A stretch of 64,000 nucleotides of DNA, taken from assembly GCF_049705945.1 (NCBI RefSeq), contig NZ_JBNAMV010000004.1, positions 1,178,001-1,242,000 of the forward strand. The letters run 5' to 3'. Shown here in pieces: positions 52,351-61,328 of the stretch. This DNA is from Salarchaeum japonicum_A (lineage in GTDB: Archaea; Halobacteriota; Halobacteria; Halobacteriales; Halobacteriaceae). A model generated the notes under the pieces. The model saw only the letters and a list, made by a program, of their open reading frames with translations, was not told the DNA's origin and searched no databases. Every line of letters starts with the position of its first letter. The stretch's first letter is position 1. Both the position numbers and the translations under genes were made by a program.

Positions 52351-53504
52351 CGGTCGAACTCGGGAGTTTCACGTTCGAGTGCGGAGAGACGGTTCCCGAA
52401 CTCGAAGTCGCCTACGAGACGTACGGCGAGTTCGACGGGAACAACGCCGTCCTCGTCTGTCACGCCCTCACCGGCAGCCAGCACGTCGCTTCCGGCGCAC
52501 GTGAGGCTGAGGGCACCGCCGGCCAGGCGCGCGCGTGGTGGGACGACGTAGTCGGCCCCGGGAAGGCCATCGACACGAACGAGTACTACGTCGTCTGCGC
52601 GAACGTCCCCGGGTCCTGCTACGGCACCACCGGCCCCGCGAGCGAGGGCCCGGACGGCGACCCTTGGGGCACCGACTTCCCGGCCGTGACCGTCGGCGAC
52701 TGGACGCGCGCCCAGCGCCAACTCCTCGACGAACTCGGCGTCGGCCGCCTCCACGCCGTCGTCGGCGGGAGCGTCGGCGGAATGAACGCGCTCGACTGGG
52801 CGAAACGCTACCCCGACGACGTCCGTCGAGTCGTCGCCGTCGCCACCGCCGCCCGACTGGACGCGCAGTGCCTCGGCCTGGACGCCATCGCGCGCCGCGC
52901 CATCACCACCGACCCCGACTGGCAGAACGGCGACTACTACGACGGCGACGGCCCGACAGACGGCCTCGCGCTCGCCCGCCAGATCGGCCACCTGATGTAC
53001 CTCTCGAAGGACTCGATGGAGCGCAAGTTCGGTCGGCGGAGCGCGGGCCGCGAGAGCGCGCGCGACCGCTTCCCGAGCGACCCCGCGGGCGGCTTCTTCC
53101 CCTACCGCGAGGTTGAGTCCTACCTCGATTACAACGCGAGTCAGTTCACGGACCGCTTCGACGCGAACAGCTACCTCTACCTCACGCGCGCGATGGACGA
53201 CTACGACCTCGCGAACGGCTACGAGAGCGACGCTGACGCGCTCGCCGCGTTCACCGGTGAAACCCTCGTGATGTCGTTCACGGGCGACTGGCACTTCACC
53301 GTCGAGCAGTCCCACGCGCTCGAAGCCGCGTTCGAGGACGCCGACATCCCCGTCACGCACCGCGTCGTCGACTCCGACCACGGCCACGACGCCTTCCTCG
53401 TCGAACCCGAGAACGTCGGCCCGCCCCTCCGCTCCTTCCTCGCCGACGGCGTTTCGACCGACGGCGGGCACGCGCCCGTCCACAACAGCCTCTTCCCGGG
53501 GTAG
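52347..53504 (+). CDS. metX: Homoserine O-acetyltransferase
   Basis: This 385-residue alpha/beta hydrolase-fold enzyme acetylates homoserine with acetyl-CoA, producing the MetY substrate. It has the oxyanion segment VCHALTGSQH, the nucleophile Ser142 in VVGGSVGGMNAL, and the C-terminal acid and base in FTGDWHFT and SDHGHDAFL. It is coupled by a 4-nt overlap to the upstream metY and followed by a second metY 61 nt later. Confidence 0.95.
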   Translation: MTVELGSFTFECGETVPELEVAYETYGEFDGNNAVLVCHALTGSQHVASGAREAEGTAGQARAWWDDVVGPGKAIDTNEYYVVCANVPGSCYGTTGPASEGPDGDPWGTDFPAVTVGDWTRAQRQLLDELGVGRLHAVVGGSVGGMNALDWAKRYPDDVRRVVAVATAARLDAQCLGLDAIARRAITTDPDWQNGDYYDGDGPTDGLALARQIGHLMYLSKDSMERKFGRRSAGRESARDRFPSDPAGGFFPYREVESYLDYNASQFTDRFDANSYLYLTRAMDDYDLANGYESDADALAAFTGETLVMSFTGDWHFTVEQSHALEAAFEDADIPVTHRVVDSDHGHDAFLVEPENVGPPLRSFLADGVSTDGGHAPVHNSLFPG

Positions 53505-53533
53505 ACGCCGGTAGATACTGCAGGTGTGTGCCT

Positions 53534-53542
53534 GCTTTACAT
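53534..53542 (+). promoter_or_regulatory. TATA box of the second metY
   Basis: GCTTTACAT is centred 28 nt before the ATG at 53566, giving the second metY its own promoter. Confidence 0.5.
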
Positions 53543-53565
53543 CGCGTCGGGGAGAACCGTCGTGC

Positions 53566-54873
53566 ATGACAGAGGACTCCGACGACGCGCCCGGATTCGA
53601 CACGCGCAGCGTGCACGCGGGCAGCGACCCCGACCCCGCCACGGGAGCGCGCGCCACCCCGATTTATCAGACGACTTCCTACGAGTTCGCGGACGCCGAC
53701 GACGCGGCCGCCCAGTTCGCGCTGGAGAAACCCGGCCACATCTACTCGCGGCTGATGAACCCGACCGTGGACGTGCTCCAGGACCGCCTCGCGGCGCTCG
53801 AAGGCGGCGTCGGCGCGGTCGCCACGTCCTCCGGGATGTCCGCGCTGAACGTCGCGACGTTCCTGCTCGCGGAAGCCGGGGACAACATCGTCGCCGCGAA
53901 CGCGCTCTACGGCGGCACCCACACCTACCTCAGCCACACCGTCGAGCGCCGCGGCGTCACCACGCGCTTCGTCGACACCCTCGACGTCGACGCCTACCGC
54001 GAGGCCATCGACGAGGACACCGCGTACGTGCTCGTCGAAACCATCGGCAATCCGGCGCTCGTGACGCCCGACCTCGAAGCCATCGCGGACGTGGCGCACG
54101 AACACGACACGCCGCTCCTCGTGGACAACACGTTCGCGACACCCGCGCTCTGCAACCCCATCGAGCACGGCGCGGACATCGTTTGGCACTCCACCACGAA
54201 ATGGCTGCACGGCGCCGGCACGACGGTCGGCGGCGCGCTCGTCGACGCGGGGACCTTCGACTGGCAGGCGAACGCCGACAAGTACCCCGAAATCGGCGCG
54301 GACAACCCCGCCTACCACGGCGTGAACTTCGCGGAGCGCTTCGGCGACGCCGCGTTCACGTACGCCGCCATCGCCAGGGGCCTCCGCGACCTCGGGAACC
54401 AGCAGAGCCCGTTCGACGCGTGGACGACCCTGCAGGGCATGGAGTCCCTCCCGCTCCGCATGGACCGCCACTGCGAGAACGCCCAAGTGGTCGCTGAGTA
54501 CCTCCAGGACCACGACGCGGTCTCGTGGGTGAACTATCCCGGCCTCGAATCCCACGAGACCCACGACGCCGCGAGCGAGTACCTCGACGGCGGCTACGGC
54601 GGGATGCTCACGTTCGGCCTCGACGACGGCTTCGACGCCGCCCAGTCGACCGTGGAGAACACCGAACTCGCCAGCCTCCTCGCGAACGTCGGGGACGCGA
54701 AAACCCTCATCATCCACCCCGCGAGCACCACGCACCAACAGCTCAGCGACGAGGAGCAGGCCGACGCCGGCGTCCTCCCCGAGATGGTGCGGCTCTCCGT
54801 CGGCATCGAGGACCCCGCGGACATCGTCGCCGACCTCGAGCAGGCCATCGGCGCCGCCACCGACGCAGCCTGA
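53566..54873 (+). CDS. O-acetylhomoserine sulfhydrylase family protein, second copy
   Basis: This 435-residue PLP enzyme is a close paralogue of the metY at 51073. It has the near-identical N-terminus GFDTRSVHAGSDPDPATGAR, HIYSRLMNPTVDVLQDR, and Lys212 in STTKWLHGAG. The two align over their full length with few gaps. It may be a second sulfhydrylase or may have shifted towards O-acetylserine or cystathionine chemistry. Separate promoters suggest different regulation. Confidence 0.9.
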   Translation: MTEDSDDAPGFDTRSVHAGSDPDPATGARATPIYQTTSYEFADADDAAAQFALEKPGHIYSRLMNPTVDVLQDRLAALEGGVGAVATSSGMSALNVATFLLAEAGDNIVAANALYGGTHTYLSHTVERRGVTTRFVDTLDVDAYREAIDEDTAYVLVETIGNPALVTPDLEAIADVAHEHDTPLLVDNTFATPALCNPIEHGADIVWHSTTKWLHGAGTTVGGALVDAGTFDWQANADKYPEIGADNPAYHGVNFAERFGDAAFTYAAIARGLRDLGNQQSPFDAWTTLQGMESLPLRMDRHCENAQVVAEYLQDHDAVSWVNYPGLESHETHDAASEYLDGGYGGMLTFGLDDGFDAAQSTVENTELASLLANVGDAKTLIIHPASTTHQQLSDEEQADAGVLPEMVRLSVGIEDPADIVADLEQAIGAATDAA

Positions 54874-54898
54874 AACGCCTCTTTCACCCTGCTGAAGA

Positions 54899-54907
54899 CA
54901 CTTACCG
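54899..54907 (+). promoter_or_regulatory. TATA-like box of the Tat lipoprotein gene
   Basis: CACTTACCG is centred 26 nt before the ATG at 54929. It is a weak match. Confidence 0.35.
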
Positions 54908-54928
54908 CGTCCGCGCCAGCTATCGGGT

Positions 54929-55783
54929 ATGCACCGACGCCGCTTCCTCGCCGCCACCGGCGCGCTCGCCACCACCGCCGCCGCGGGCTGTCTCACCGAG
55001 AACACTGGCTCCAGTCCGACCGAAACGACCGGCACGACCGACCGAGAGACGCCCGACCCGCCGAAGACCGAGACGACCACGAGCACGCCGCTGTCGGTGT
55101 CGCTCGACCGCTATCAGCCAGGCGTCGTCGCGATGACCTCTCCCGACTCCATCGGCGTCCGGGACGGTGACCGGGCCGCGCTCTTCCTCGACATCGCGCC
55201 CGACGGCGACGACGCGCCTGCCCGCGACGAGTTCGCACTCCGATTCGACGGCACTGACTACGCGCCCGTCGACCCCGACGATGTTCGGCTGTGGCGGGAG
55301 TACGGCGACCGCGCGATCGCGTACGGCGTCGACGGCCGGGACGGCTGGCTGCTCTTCGACATTCCACAGTCGGGCGACGCCGCGAACGCCCGACTCTCGT
55401 GGCCGGGCGGCGAGTGGCCGCTCCCACAGTCGCTCCGCGAGCGCCTCGCCGCGGGCTTCGACTTCAGCGTCGAGTACGACTTCCCGGAGACCGTCGAGCG
55501 CGGCGAGCGCCCCACGGTCGGGCTGACGGTAACCAACGACGCCGACGCGCCCGCGCGCTTCCTCGGTGCGCTGAACCGTGCGGGCCCCTTCGTCGCGCAC
55601 GCCCCCATCGAGACGCCGTCGTTCGTTCTCGATTCCGGAGAGACGCGGACGTGGACGTACGAGGACGAGTACTACATGTCGGGAGACCTCGACGAGAGCA
55701 AGGTCGGGGACGGCACGCCGGATATGACGTACTACGTCGAGGCCGTCGACGAGCGCAGGGAGTTCCAGGTCAGGGTCGTATGA
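54929..55783 (+). CDS. Tat-exported lipoprotein of unknown function
   Basis: This 284-residue protein has a twin-arginine signal (HRRRFLAATG) and a lipobox ending at Cys21 (AAGC), then a Thr/Ser/Pro-rich linker (22-55). The globular part has FRLWREYGDR-like and DGWLLFDIP segments and ends with beta-rich sequence (TVGLTVTNDADAPARFLGAL) recalling an Ig-like fold. I do not recognise a specific family. It sits at the cell surface by inference from the signal. Its 3' end overlaps the convergent serB by 14 nt. Confidence 0.85.
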   Translation: MHRRRFLAATGALATTAAAGCLTENTGSSPTETTGTTDRETPDPPKTETTTSTPLSVSLDRYQPGVVAMTSPDSIGVRDGDRAALFLDIAPDGDDAPARDEFALRFDGTDYAPVDPDDVRLWREYGDRAIAYGVDGRDGWLLFDIPQSGDAANARLSWPGGEWPLPQSLRERLAAGFDFSVEYDFPETVERGERPTVGLTVTNDADAPARFLGALNRAGPFVAHAPIETPSFVLDSGETRTWTYEDEYYMSGDLDESKVGDGTPDMTYYVEAVDERREFQVRVV

Positions 55784-56411
55784 GGCCGTCCTCCACGAAC
55801 ACCTCGTGGAGCACGTCCATGCGCGCGACGACGATGTCACACTCGGGACGAACGTTCGGCTTCGGAAGGAACCCTATCGCGCGGCCCGCGCGTTCCAGCA
55901 TCGGGAGGTCGTTCGCGCCGTCCCCCACCGCGATGGTGTCCGCGCGGTCGACGCCGAACTCCGTCATCGCGGCGTCGAGCGCGTCGTCCTTCGTCCCCTC
56001 GATGAGCGGTCCCTCGACCTCCCCGGTGAGGTGGCCGTCCTCGACGGGGAGCGCGTTCGCGGTGATGGCGTCGACCTCGACGTTCTCCTTGTCGAGCGCC
56101 GCGCGAACGCCCTCCTCGAACCCGCCGGTGAGGATGACGACCGTGTGGCCGGCGTCCCGCAGCGCCTCGATGAGGTCGGCCGCGCCCGGCCGGAGATAGA
56201 CCTGCTCGTAGGCCGCGCGCGCTTCGGGCTCGGGAAGCCCGTCGAGGAGCGCGGCGCGCTCGCGCAGGCTCTCCGCGTACGCGAGCTCGCCCCGCATCGC
56301 CCGCTCCGTGATGTCCTCCACGTCCGCCGCGACCCCGTACTGCTCCGCAAGCAGCACGAGCATCTCGTCGTCGGACAGCGTCCCGTCGAAATCGAACGCG
56401 ATGAGCGCCAT
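55770..56411 (-). CDS. serB: Phosphoserine phosphatase
   Basis: This 213-residue HAD-family enzyme releases serine from phosphoserine. Motif I is FDFDGTLSDD (nucleophile Asp7, acid/base Asp9), motif II is ILTGGF, and motif III-IV is GTKDDAL then VGDGANDLPML. The serine route in this window is thus serA plus serB, the aminotransferase being unassigned (the class V enzyme at 40011 is one candidate). TTTGAAG lies 26 nt before the start. Confidence 0.92.
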   Translation of the reverse strand: MALIAFDFDGTLSDDEMLVLLAEQYGVAADVEDITERAMRGELAYAESLRERAALLDGLPEPEARAAYEQVYLRPGAADLIEALRDAGHTVVILTGGFEEGVRAALDKENVEVDAITANALPVEDGHLTGEVEGPLIEGTKDDALDAAMTEFGVDRADTIAVGDGANDLPMLERAGRAIGFLPKPNVRPECDIVVARMDVLHEVFVEDGLIRP

Positions 56412-56433
56412 ACCTCGGATTCGTCGCGGAGGC

Positions 56434-56440
56434 CTTCAAA
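56434..56440 (-). promoter_or_regulatory. TATA box of serB
   Basis: The minus-strand TTTGAAG is centred 26 nt before the ATG at 56411. Confidence 0.45.
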
Positions 56441-56484
56441 CGACACGGTTCGCGCAACCCCCGGCGGGGTGGGCGAACACAACC

Positions 56485-56492
56485 CCTAATAG
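56485..56492 (+). promoter_or_regulatory. TATA box of polC
   Basis: CCTAATAG is centred about 31 nt before the ATG at 56520. Confidence 0.5.
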
Positions 56493-56519
56493 TCCGTCCG
56501 CTGTATCCGGTAGGCGTAC

Positions 56520-59500
56520 ATGCGCTCCGAGGACGAAGCATACTTCGAACGACTCGAATCCCGGTTGGACGAGGCGTTCGACCTCGCGGAGCGCGCGAAA
56601 CAGCGGGGCGGCGACCCCAAGCCCGAGGTGGAAATTCCGGTCGCGAAGGACATGGCCGACCGCGTGGAGAACATCCTCGGCATTGACGGCGTCGCCGAAC
56701 GCGTCCGCGAACTCGAAGGCGAGATGAGTCGGGAGGAGGCCGCGCTCGAACTCACCGAGGACTTCGTCGAAGGCACTGTCGGCGACTACGAGACCGACGC
56801 CGGGAAGGTTGAGGGCGCGGTCCGAACGGCGGTCGCTCTACTCACGGAGGGCGTTGTCGCCGCGCCCATCGAGGGCATCGACCGCGTGGAAGTCCTCGAA
56901 AACGACGACGGAACCGAGTTCGTGAACGTCTACTACGCCGGCCCGATTCGCTCCGCGGGCGGGACGGCGCAGGCGCTCAGCGTGCTCGTCGCGGACTACG
57001 CCCGCGCGCTCCTCGGGATGAGCGAGTACAAGGGCCGGGACGACGAGATAGAGCGGTACGCGGAGGAAGTCGCGCTCTACGACTCCGAGACCGGCCTCCA
57101 GTACACGCCGAAGGACGAGGAAACCAAATTCATCGCCGAGCACATGCCCATCATGCTCGACGGGGAGGCGACGGGCCAGGAGGAGGTCTCCGGCTTCCGC
57201 GACCTCGAACGCGTCGACACGAACAACCCCCGTGGCGGCATGTGTCTCGTGCTCGCGGAGGGAATCGCGCTCAAAGCCCCGAAGATTCAGCGGTACACGC
57301 GCGGCTTGGACGAGGTGGACTGGCCGTGGCTTCAGGACCTCATCGACGGCACCTACTACGATAGCGACGACGCGAGCGACGAGGCCGAGCAGACCGACGA
57401 GAGCGCGGACGCCGACAATGACGGCGAGGACGACGGCGAGAGCGGGGGAACGTCGAGTGAACCGGAGGGGCCGCCGCGGGTCGAATCCTCGGGGAAGTTC
57501 CTCCGCGACCTCATCGCCGGCCGCCCGGTCTTCGGCCACCCCTCCCGCGAAGGCGGCTTCCGGTTGCGGTACGGGCGCTCGCGCAACCACGGGTTCGCGA
57601 CCGCCGGAGTCCACCCCGCGACGATGCACCTCGTGGACGACTTCCTCGCCACCGGCACCCAGATAAAGACCGAACGCCCCGGAAAGGCCGCCGGCGTCGT
57701 GCCCGTCGACAGCATCGACGGCCCCACGGTCAAACTCGCGAACGGGGACGTCCGCCGCATCGACGACCCCCGCGAGGCGCTGGAAGTCCGGAACGGCGTC
57801 GAACGCATCCTCGACCTCGGCGAGTACCTCGTGAACTACGGCGAGTTCGTGGAGAACAACCACCCGCTCGCGCCCGCGTCCTACGTCGTCGAGTGGTGGG
57901 AGCAAGACCTCGCCGCCGCCGGCGCGGACCTCCAGGCGCTCCGCGACTCGCCGTACGTCGACCTCGACCACCCCAGCCCCGACCAAGCGCTCGACTGGGC
58001 CGACGAGTACGACGCCCCCCTCCACCCCGAGTACACCTACCTCTGGCACGACATCTCAGTACCCGAGTTTCGCGCGCTCGCCGACGCCGTCTCTCAGGGC
58101 GAAATCGACGGCGAGGAACTCGTCTTCCCCTACGACGATGAGGTTCGGGAGACCGTCGAAGCCCTCATCCTCCCCCACCACCAGGGCGAGCACATTCGCG
58201 TGACGGACTGGCAGCCGTTCGTCCGGTCGCTCGGCCTCACCACCGACCTGGAGAAGACGTGGGACGCCCTCAGCCCCGACGCCAAGCAGTGGGAGAACGC
58301 GATGAAAGCCGTCGAGGAAGTCGCGCCGTTCGCCGTGCAGGAACGCGCCCCCACCCGCATCGGGAACCGCATGGGCCGCCCCGAGAAATCCGAATCCCGC
58401 GACCTCTCCCCCGCCGTCCACACGCTCTTCCCGATCGGCGAAGCCGGCGGCAGCCAACGCGACGTGGCGAAAGCCGCGAAACACGCGCCCGACATGCAGA
58501 GCACGCCCGGCCAAATCGACGTACAGCTCGGCGTCCGCGAGTGCCCGGACTGCAGTCAACACACCTACGAAGCCCGCTGTTCCGACTGCGAGACCTGGAC
58601 CGACCCCTACTACGAATGCCCGGACTGCGGCGTCGAAGCCCACCCCGACGAATCCGGGCGCGTCGAATGCCCGCGCTGCGAGCGCGAACTCGACAACGTC
58701 ACCACTCAAACCATCGACCTCCGGAAGAAGTACGCCGACGCCCTCCAATCCGTCGGCGAACGCGAGAACGCCTACGACATCCTCAAAGGCGTCAAAGGAC
58801 TCATGTCCTCGGAGAAAGTCCCCGAACCCATCGAGAAAGGCGTCCTCCGCGCGAAACACGACGTCACCTCGTTCAAGGACGGCACCGTCCGCTACGACAT
58901 GACGGACCTCCCCGTCACCTCCGTCCGCCCCAGCGAACTCGATGTCACCGTCGAACAGTTCCGCGAACTCGGCTACACCCACGACATCAACGACGACCCC
59001 CTCCAGCACGACGACCAACTCCTCGAACTCAACGTTCAGGACATCGTCCTCAGCGACGGCGCCGCCGAACACATGCTCAAAACCGCCGACTTCGTCGACG
59101 ACCTCCTCACCCAATACTACGACGTCGAACCCTTCTACGAACTCGACGACCGCGACGACCTCGTCGGCGAACTCGTCTTCGGCATGGCCCCCCACACCAG
59201 CGCCGCCACCGTCGGCCGCGTCGTCGGCTTCACCAGCGCCGCCGTCGGCTACGCCCACCCCTACTTCCACGCAGCGAAGCGAAGGAATTGTGACGGAGAT
59301 GAAGATTGCGTGATGCTGCTGATGGACGGTCTACTGAACTTCTCGAAGTCGTTCTTGCCGGACAAGCGCGGTGGGCAGATGGACGCGCCGCTCGTGATGT
59401 CGAGTCGTATCGACCCGTCGGAGATCGACGACGAGGCGCACAACATGGACGTGGTGCGGCAGTATTCGCGGGAGTTCTACGAGGCGTCCCGGGAGCTCGC

Positions 59501-60035
59501 GGACCCGGAGTCCGTGGACGTGGAAATCGCGGAGGAGAACCTCGGGACGGACCTGGAGTACACGGGGTTCGACCACACGCACGATACGTCGAACATCGCG
59601 CTCGGCCCCGACCTCTCCGCGTACAAGACCCTGGGGTCGATGATGGAGAAGATGGACGCGCAGCTCGAGCTCGCGCGGAAGCTCCGCGCGGTGGACGAGA
59701 CGGACGTGGCCGAGCGCGTCATCGAGTACCACTTCCTCCCCGACCTCATCGGGAACCTCCGCGCGTTCAGCCGGCAGGAGACGCGGTGTCTGGACTGCGG
59801 GAAGAAGTATCGGCGCGTCCCGCTCACCGGTGACTGCCGGGAGTGCGGCGGCACCGTGAACCTCACCGTGCACCGGGGGTCCGTCAACAAGTACATGGAC
59901 ACCGCGATTCAGGTCGCGGAGGAGTACGACTGCCGCGAGTACACCAAACAGCGCCTCGAAGTCCTCGAACAGTCACTGGAGAGCATCTTCGAGAACGACA
60001 AGAACAAGCAGTCCGGGATTGCGGACTTCATGTAG
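56520..60035 (+). CDS. polC: DNA polymerase D large subunit (DP2)
   Basis: This 1171-residue protein is the catalytic subunit of the archaeal replicative polymerase PolD. It has the N-terminal DP2 domain, an acidic low-complexity insert (about 278-320), a first zinc-binding cluster (CPDCSQ ... CSDCE ... CPDCG ... CPRCE, about 680-725) and the catalytic NCDGDEDC motif at 923-930, where Asp925 and Asp927 should bind metal. A C-terminal zinc module (CLDCGKKYR ... CRECGG) follows. No intein is present, although this motif is an intein site in other archaea. Codons 918-930 are atypical and the codon style changes abruptly there. The DP1 exonuclease subunit is not in this window. Confidence 0.97.
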   Translation: MRSEDEAYFERLESRLDEAFDLAERAKQRGGDPKPEVEIPVAKDMADRVENILGIDGVAERVRELEGEMSREEAALELTEDFVEGTVGDYETDAGKVEGAVRTAVALLTEGVVAAPIEGIDRVEVLENDDGTEFVNVYYAGPIRSAGGTAQALSVLVADYARALLGMSEYKGRDDEIERYAEEVALYDSETGLQYTPKDEETKFIAEHMPIMLDGEATGQEEVSGFRDLERVDTNNPRGGMCLVLAEGIALKAPKIQRYTRGLDEVDWPWLQDLIDGTYYDSDDASDEAEQTDESADADNDGEDDGESGGTSSEPEGPPRVESSGKFLRDLIAGRPVFGHPSREGGFRLRYGRSRNHGFATAGVHPATMHLVDDFLATGTQIKTERPGKAAGVVPVDSIDGPTVKLANGDVRRIDDPREALEVRNGVERILDLGEYLVNYGEFVENNHPLAPASYVVEWWEQDLAAAGADLQALRDSPYVDLDHPSPDQALDWADEYDAPLHPEYTYLWHDISVPEFRALADAVSQGEIDGEELVFPYDDEVRETVEALILPHHQGEHIRVTDWQPFVRSLGLTTDLEKTWDALSPDAKQWENAMKAVEEVAPFAVQERAPTRIGNRMGRPEKSESRDLSPAVHTLFPIGEAGGSQRDVAKAAKHAPDMQSTPGQIDVQLGVRECPDCSQHTYEARCSDCETWTDPYYECPDCGVEAHPDESGRVECPRCERELDNVTTQTIDLRKKYADALQSVGERENAYDILKGVKGLMSSEKVPEPIEKGVLRAKHDVTSFKDGTVRYDMTDLPVTSVRPSELDVTVEQFRELGYTHDINDDPLQHDDQLLELNVQDIVLSDGAAEHMLKTADFVDDLLTQYYDVEPFYELDDRDDLVGELVFGMAPHTSAATVGRVVGFTSAAVGYAHPYFHAAKRRNCDGDEDCVMLLMDGLLNFSKSFLPDKRGGQMDAPLVMSSRIDPSEIDDEAHNMDVVRQYSREFYEASRELADPESVDVEIAEENLGTDLEYTGFDHTHDTSNIALGPDLSAYKTLGSMMEKMDAQLELARKLRAVDETDVAERVIEYHFLPDLIGNLRAFSRQETRCLDCGKKYRRVPLTGDCRECGGTVNLTVHRGSVNKYMDTAIQVAEEYDCREYTKQRLEVLEQSLESIFENDKNKQSGIADFM

Positions 60036-60055
60036 CCCTCGCTGGGTTTTGATAG

Positions 60056-61228
60056 TTATTGTGCGTCGACGATGTCGCTGATGCCGTCGCTGAGGATGCT
60101 GACGGAGAGAATCGTGACGAAGAGCGCGGCGACGGGAATCGTTGGTTCCCACCAGTAGGTCCCGGCGTTGCTGATGGTTTGGCCGATCATGGTGCCCCAG
60201 GACTTGAAGGAGGGCGGGGCGAGGAGGAGGGGTGAGGCCGGGCTGCCGAACCGGAGGAAGGAGAGCGTCGCTTCGATGGTGATGAAGAGCGGGACCTGGT
60301 AGACGGCGGTGGTGATTGCGGTGCGGGAGACGTTCGGGAGCAGGTGCCACTGGACGACCTGTCGGGGAGACGCGCCGGCGGCGCGCGCGGCGTGCACGTA
60401 GCGCTTCGAGACCTCGTCGAGCGTTCTGCTGCGGACGACGGTGGCGACGCTCCCCCAGTTGACGAGGCCGAAGGAGACGACGAGCATAAAGAGCGTGCCC
60501 TCGCCGCTGACCCACCGCCACACCAGGAACACGAGGAGCGCGGGGATGGCTTTCAGGCTCTCGGCGATGCCGGAGAGCGCCCAGTCCGTGCGGCCGCCGA
60601 CGTACGCGCTGACGGTTCCGACGACTGTGGCGAGCGGGACGATGAGCATGACGGCGACCAGCGCGAGCTGGACGACGTTCCGCGCGCCGAACACGAGGAG
60701 CGTTATCATGTCCTCGCCGAACCGGCCGGTGCCGAGCGGGTGCGCCCACGAGCCGTAACATCGGTCTCCGGACGGATTGTAGCACTGAACGACCGCGGTC
60801 TCGCGGACGCTCGTGAAGACCGGCGGTTGGTTTCGGTAGGGGATGCTGACGGTGGGTGGGTCGAGGACGACGGGGCCGAGCGTGCCCGCGAGAAAGACGA
60901 CGAACGTCACTACCGCCGCCGCGAGCGTCACTGGACGGCGGCGGAGGCGGCGGAACGCATCTCGGACCCGGCCGGGGCTTCGCACGACGAGGTCGGCGGC
61001 GAAGACGACGAGTATCCAGAGGCTCGCAACCCACAGCCACTCCAGTCGACTGATTTCGTACTGGAGGAACTCGTAGCTGGTCGCGTGGGGCGGGTCGGGC
61101 GTGAGGTACGCGCGCAGGAACACGACCGCGATGGCCGCGAGGCCGGCGAGCACGACGAGCGTCCGCGCGCGCACCGAGACACCGGTGGACGACGACTCGT
61201 CCACGTCGGGGAGGGCGTCCGTGCGCAT
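60056..61228 (-). CDS. Peptide-type ABC transporter permease (DppC-like), divergent pair
   Basis: This 390-residue membrane protein has two N-terminal helices and an extended linker, then the permease core with the EAA-type loop YVHAARAAGASPRQVVQWHL and the end ILSDGISDIVDAQ. HPLGTGRFGEDM matches the conserved motif before the DppC core. It is transcribed away from a DppB-like gene at 61329 rather than following it, and no binding protein or ATPase is adjacent. A TATA box (ATATGGATAA) lies 28 nt before the ATG. Confidence 0.9.
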   Translation of the reverse strand: MRTDALPDVDESSSTGVSVRARTLVVLAGLAAIAVVFLRAYLTPDPPHATSYEFLQYEISRLEWLWVASLWILVVFAADLVVRSPGRVRDAFRRLRRRPVTLAAAVVTFVVFLAGTLGPVVLDPPTVSIPYRNQPPVFTSVRETAVVQCYNPSGDRCYGSWAHPLGTGRFGEDMITLLVFGARNVVQLALVAVMLIVPLATVVGTVSAYVGGRTDWALSGIAESLKAIPALLVFLVWRWVSGEGTLFMLVVSFGLVNWGSVATVVRSRTLDEVSKRYVHAARAAGASPRQVVQWHLLPNVSRTAITTAVYQVPLFITIEATLSFLRFGSPASPLLLAPPSFKSWGTMIGQTISNAGTYWWEPTIPVAALFVTILSVSILSDGISDIVDAQ

Positions 61229-61250
61229 CGATTGGTAACATCACCCAGGG

Positions 61251-61260
61251 TTATCCATAT
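61251..61260. promoter_or_regulatory. Shared divergent promoter region of the permease pair
   Basis: ATATGGATAA on the minus strand is centred 28 nt before the DppC-like start at 61228. Read on the plus strand, the same AT-rich block is 28 nt before an alternative ATG at 61284 of the DppB-like gene. Confidence 0.5.
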
Positions 61261-61328
61261 AGAGGTTTCCATCTACCGACACGATGTATTGGGAACGCTT
61301 ATCACGGAGTGGTCGTGTGAGTGCGAAC

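Noticed and set aside
56520..60035. Intein inside polC
   Set aside because: The frame aligns as one continuous DP2 protein of normal intein-free size, and no splicing or endonuclease blocks are present.
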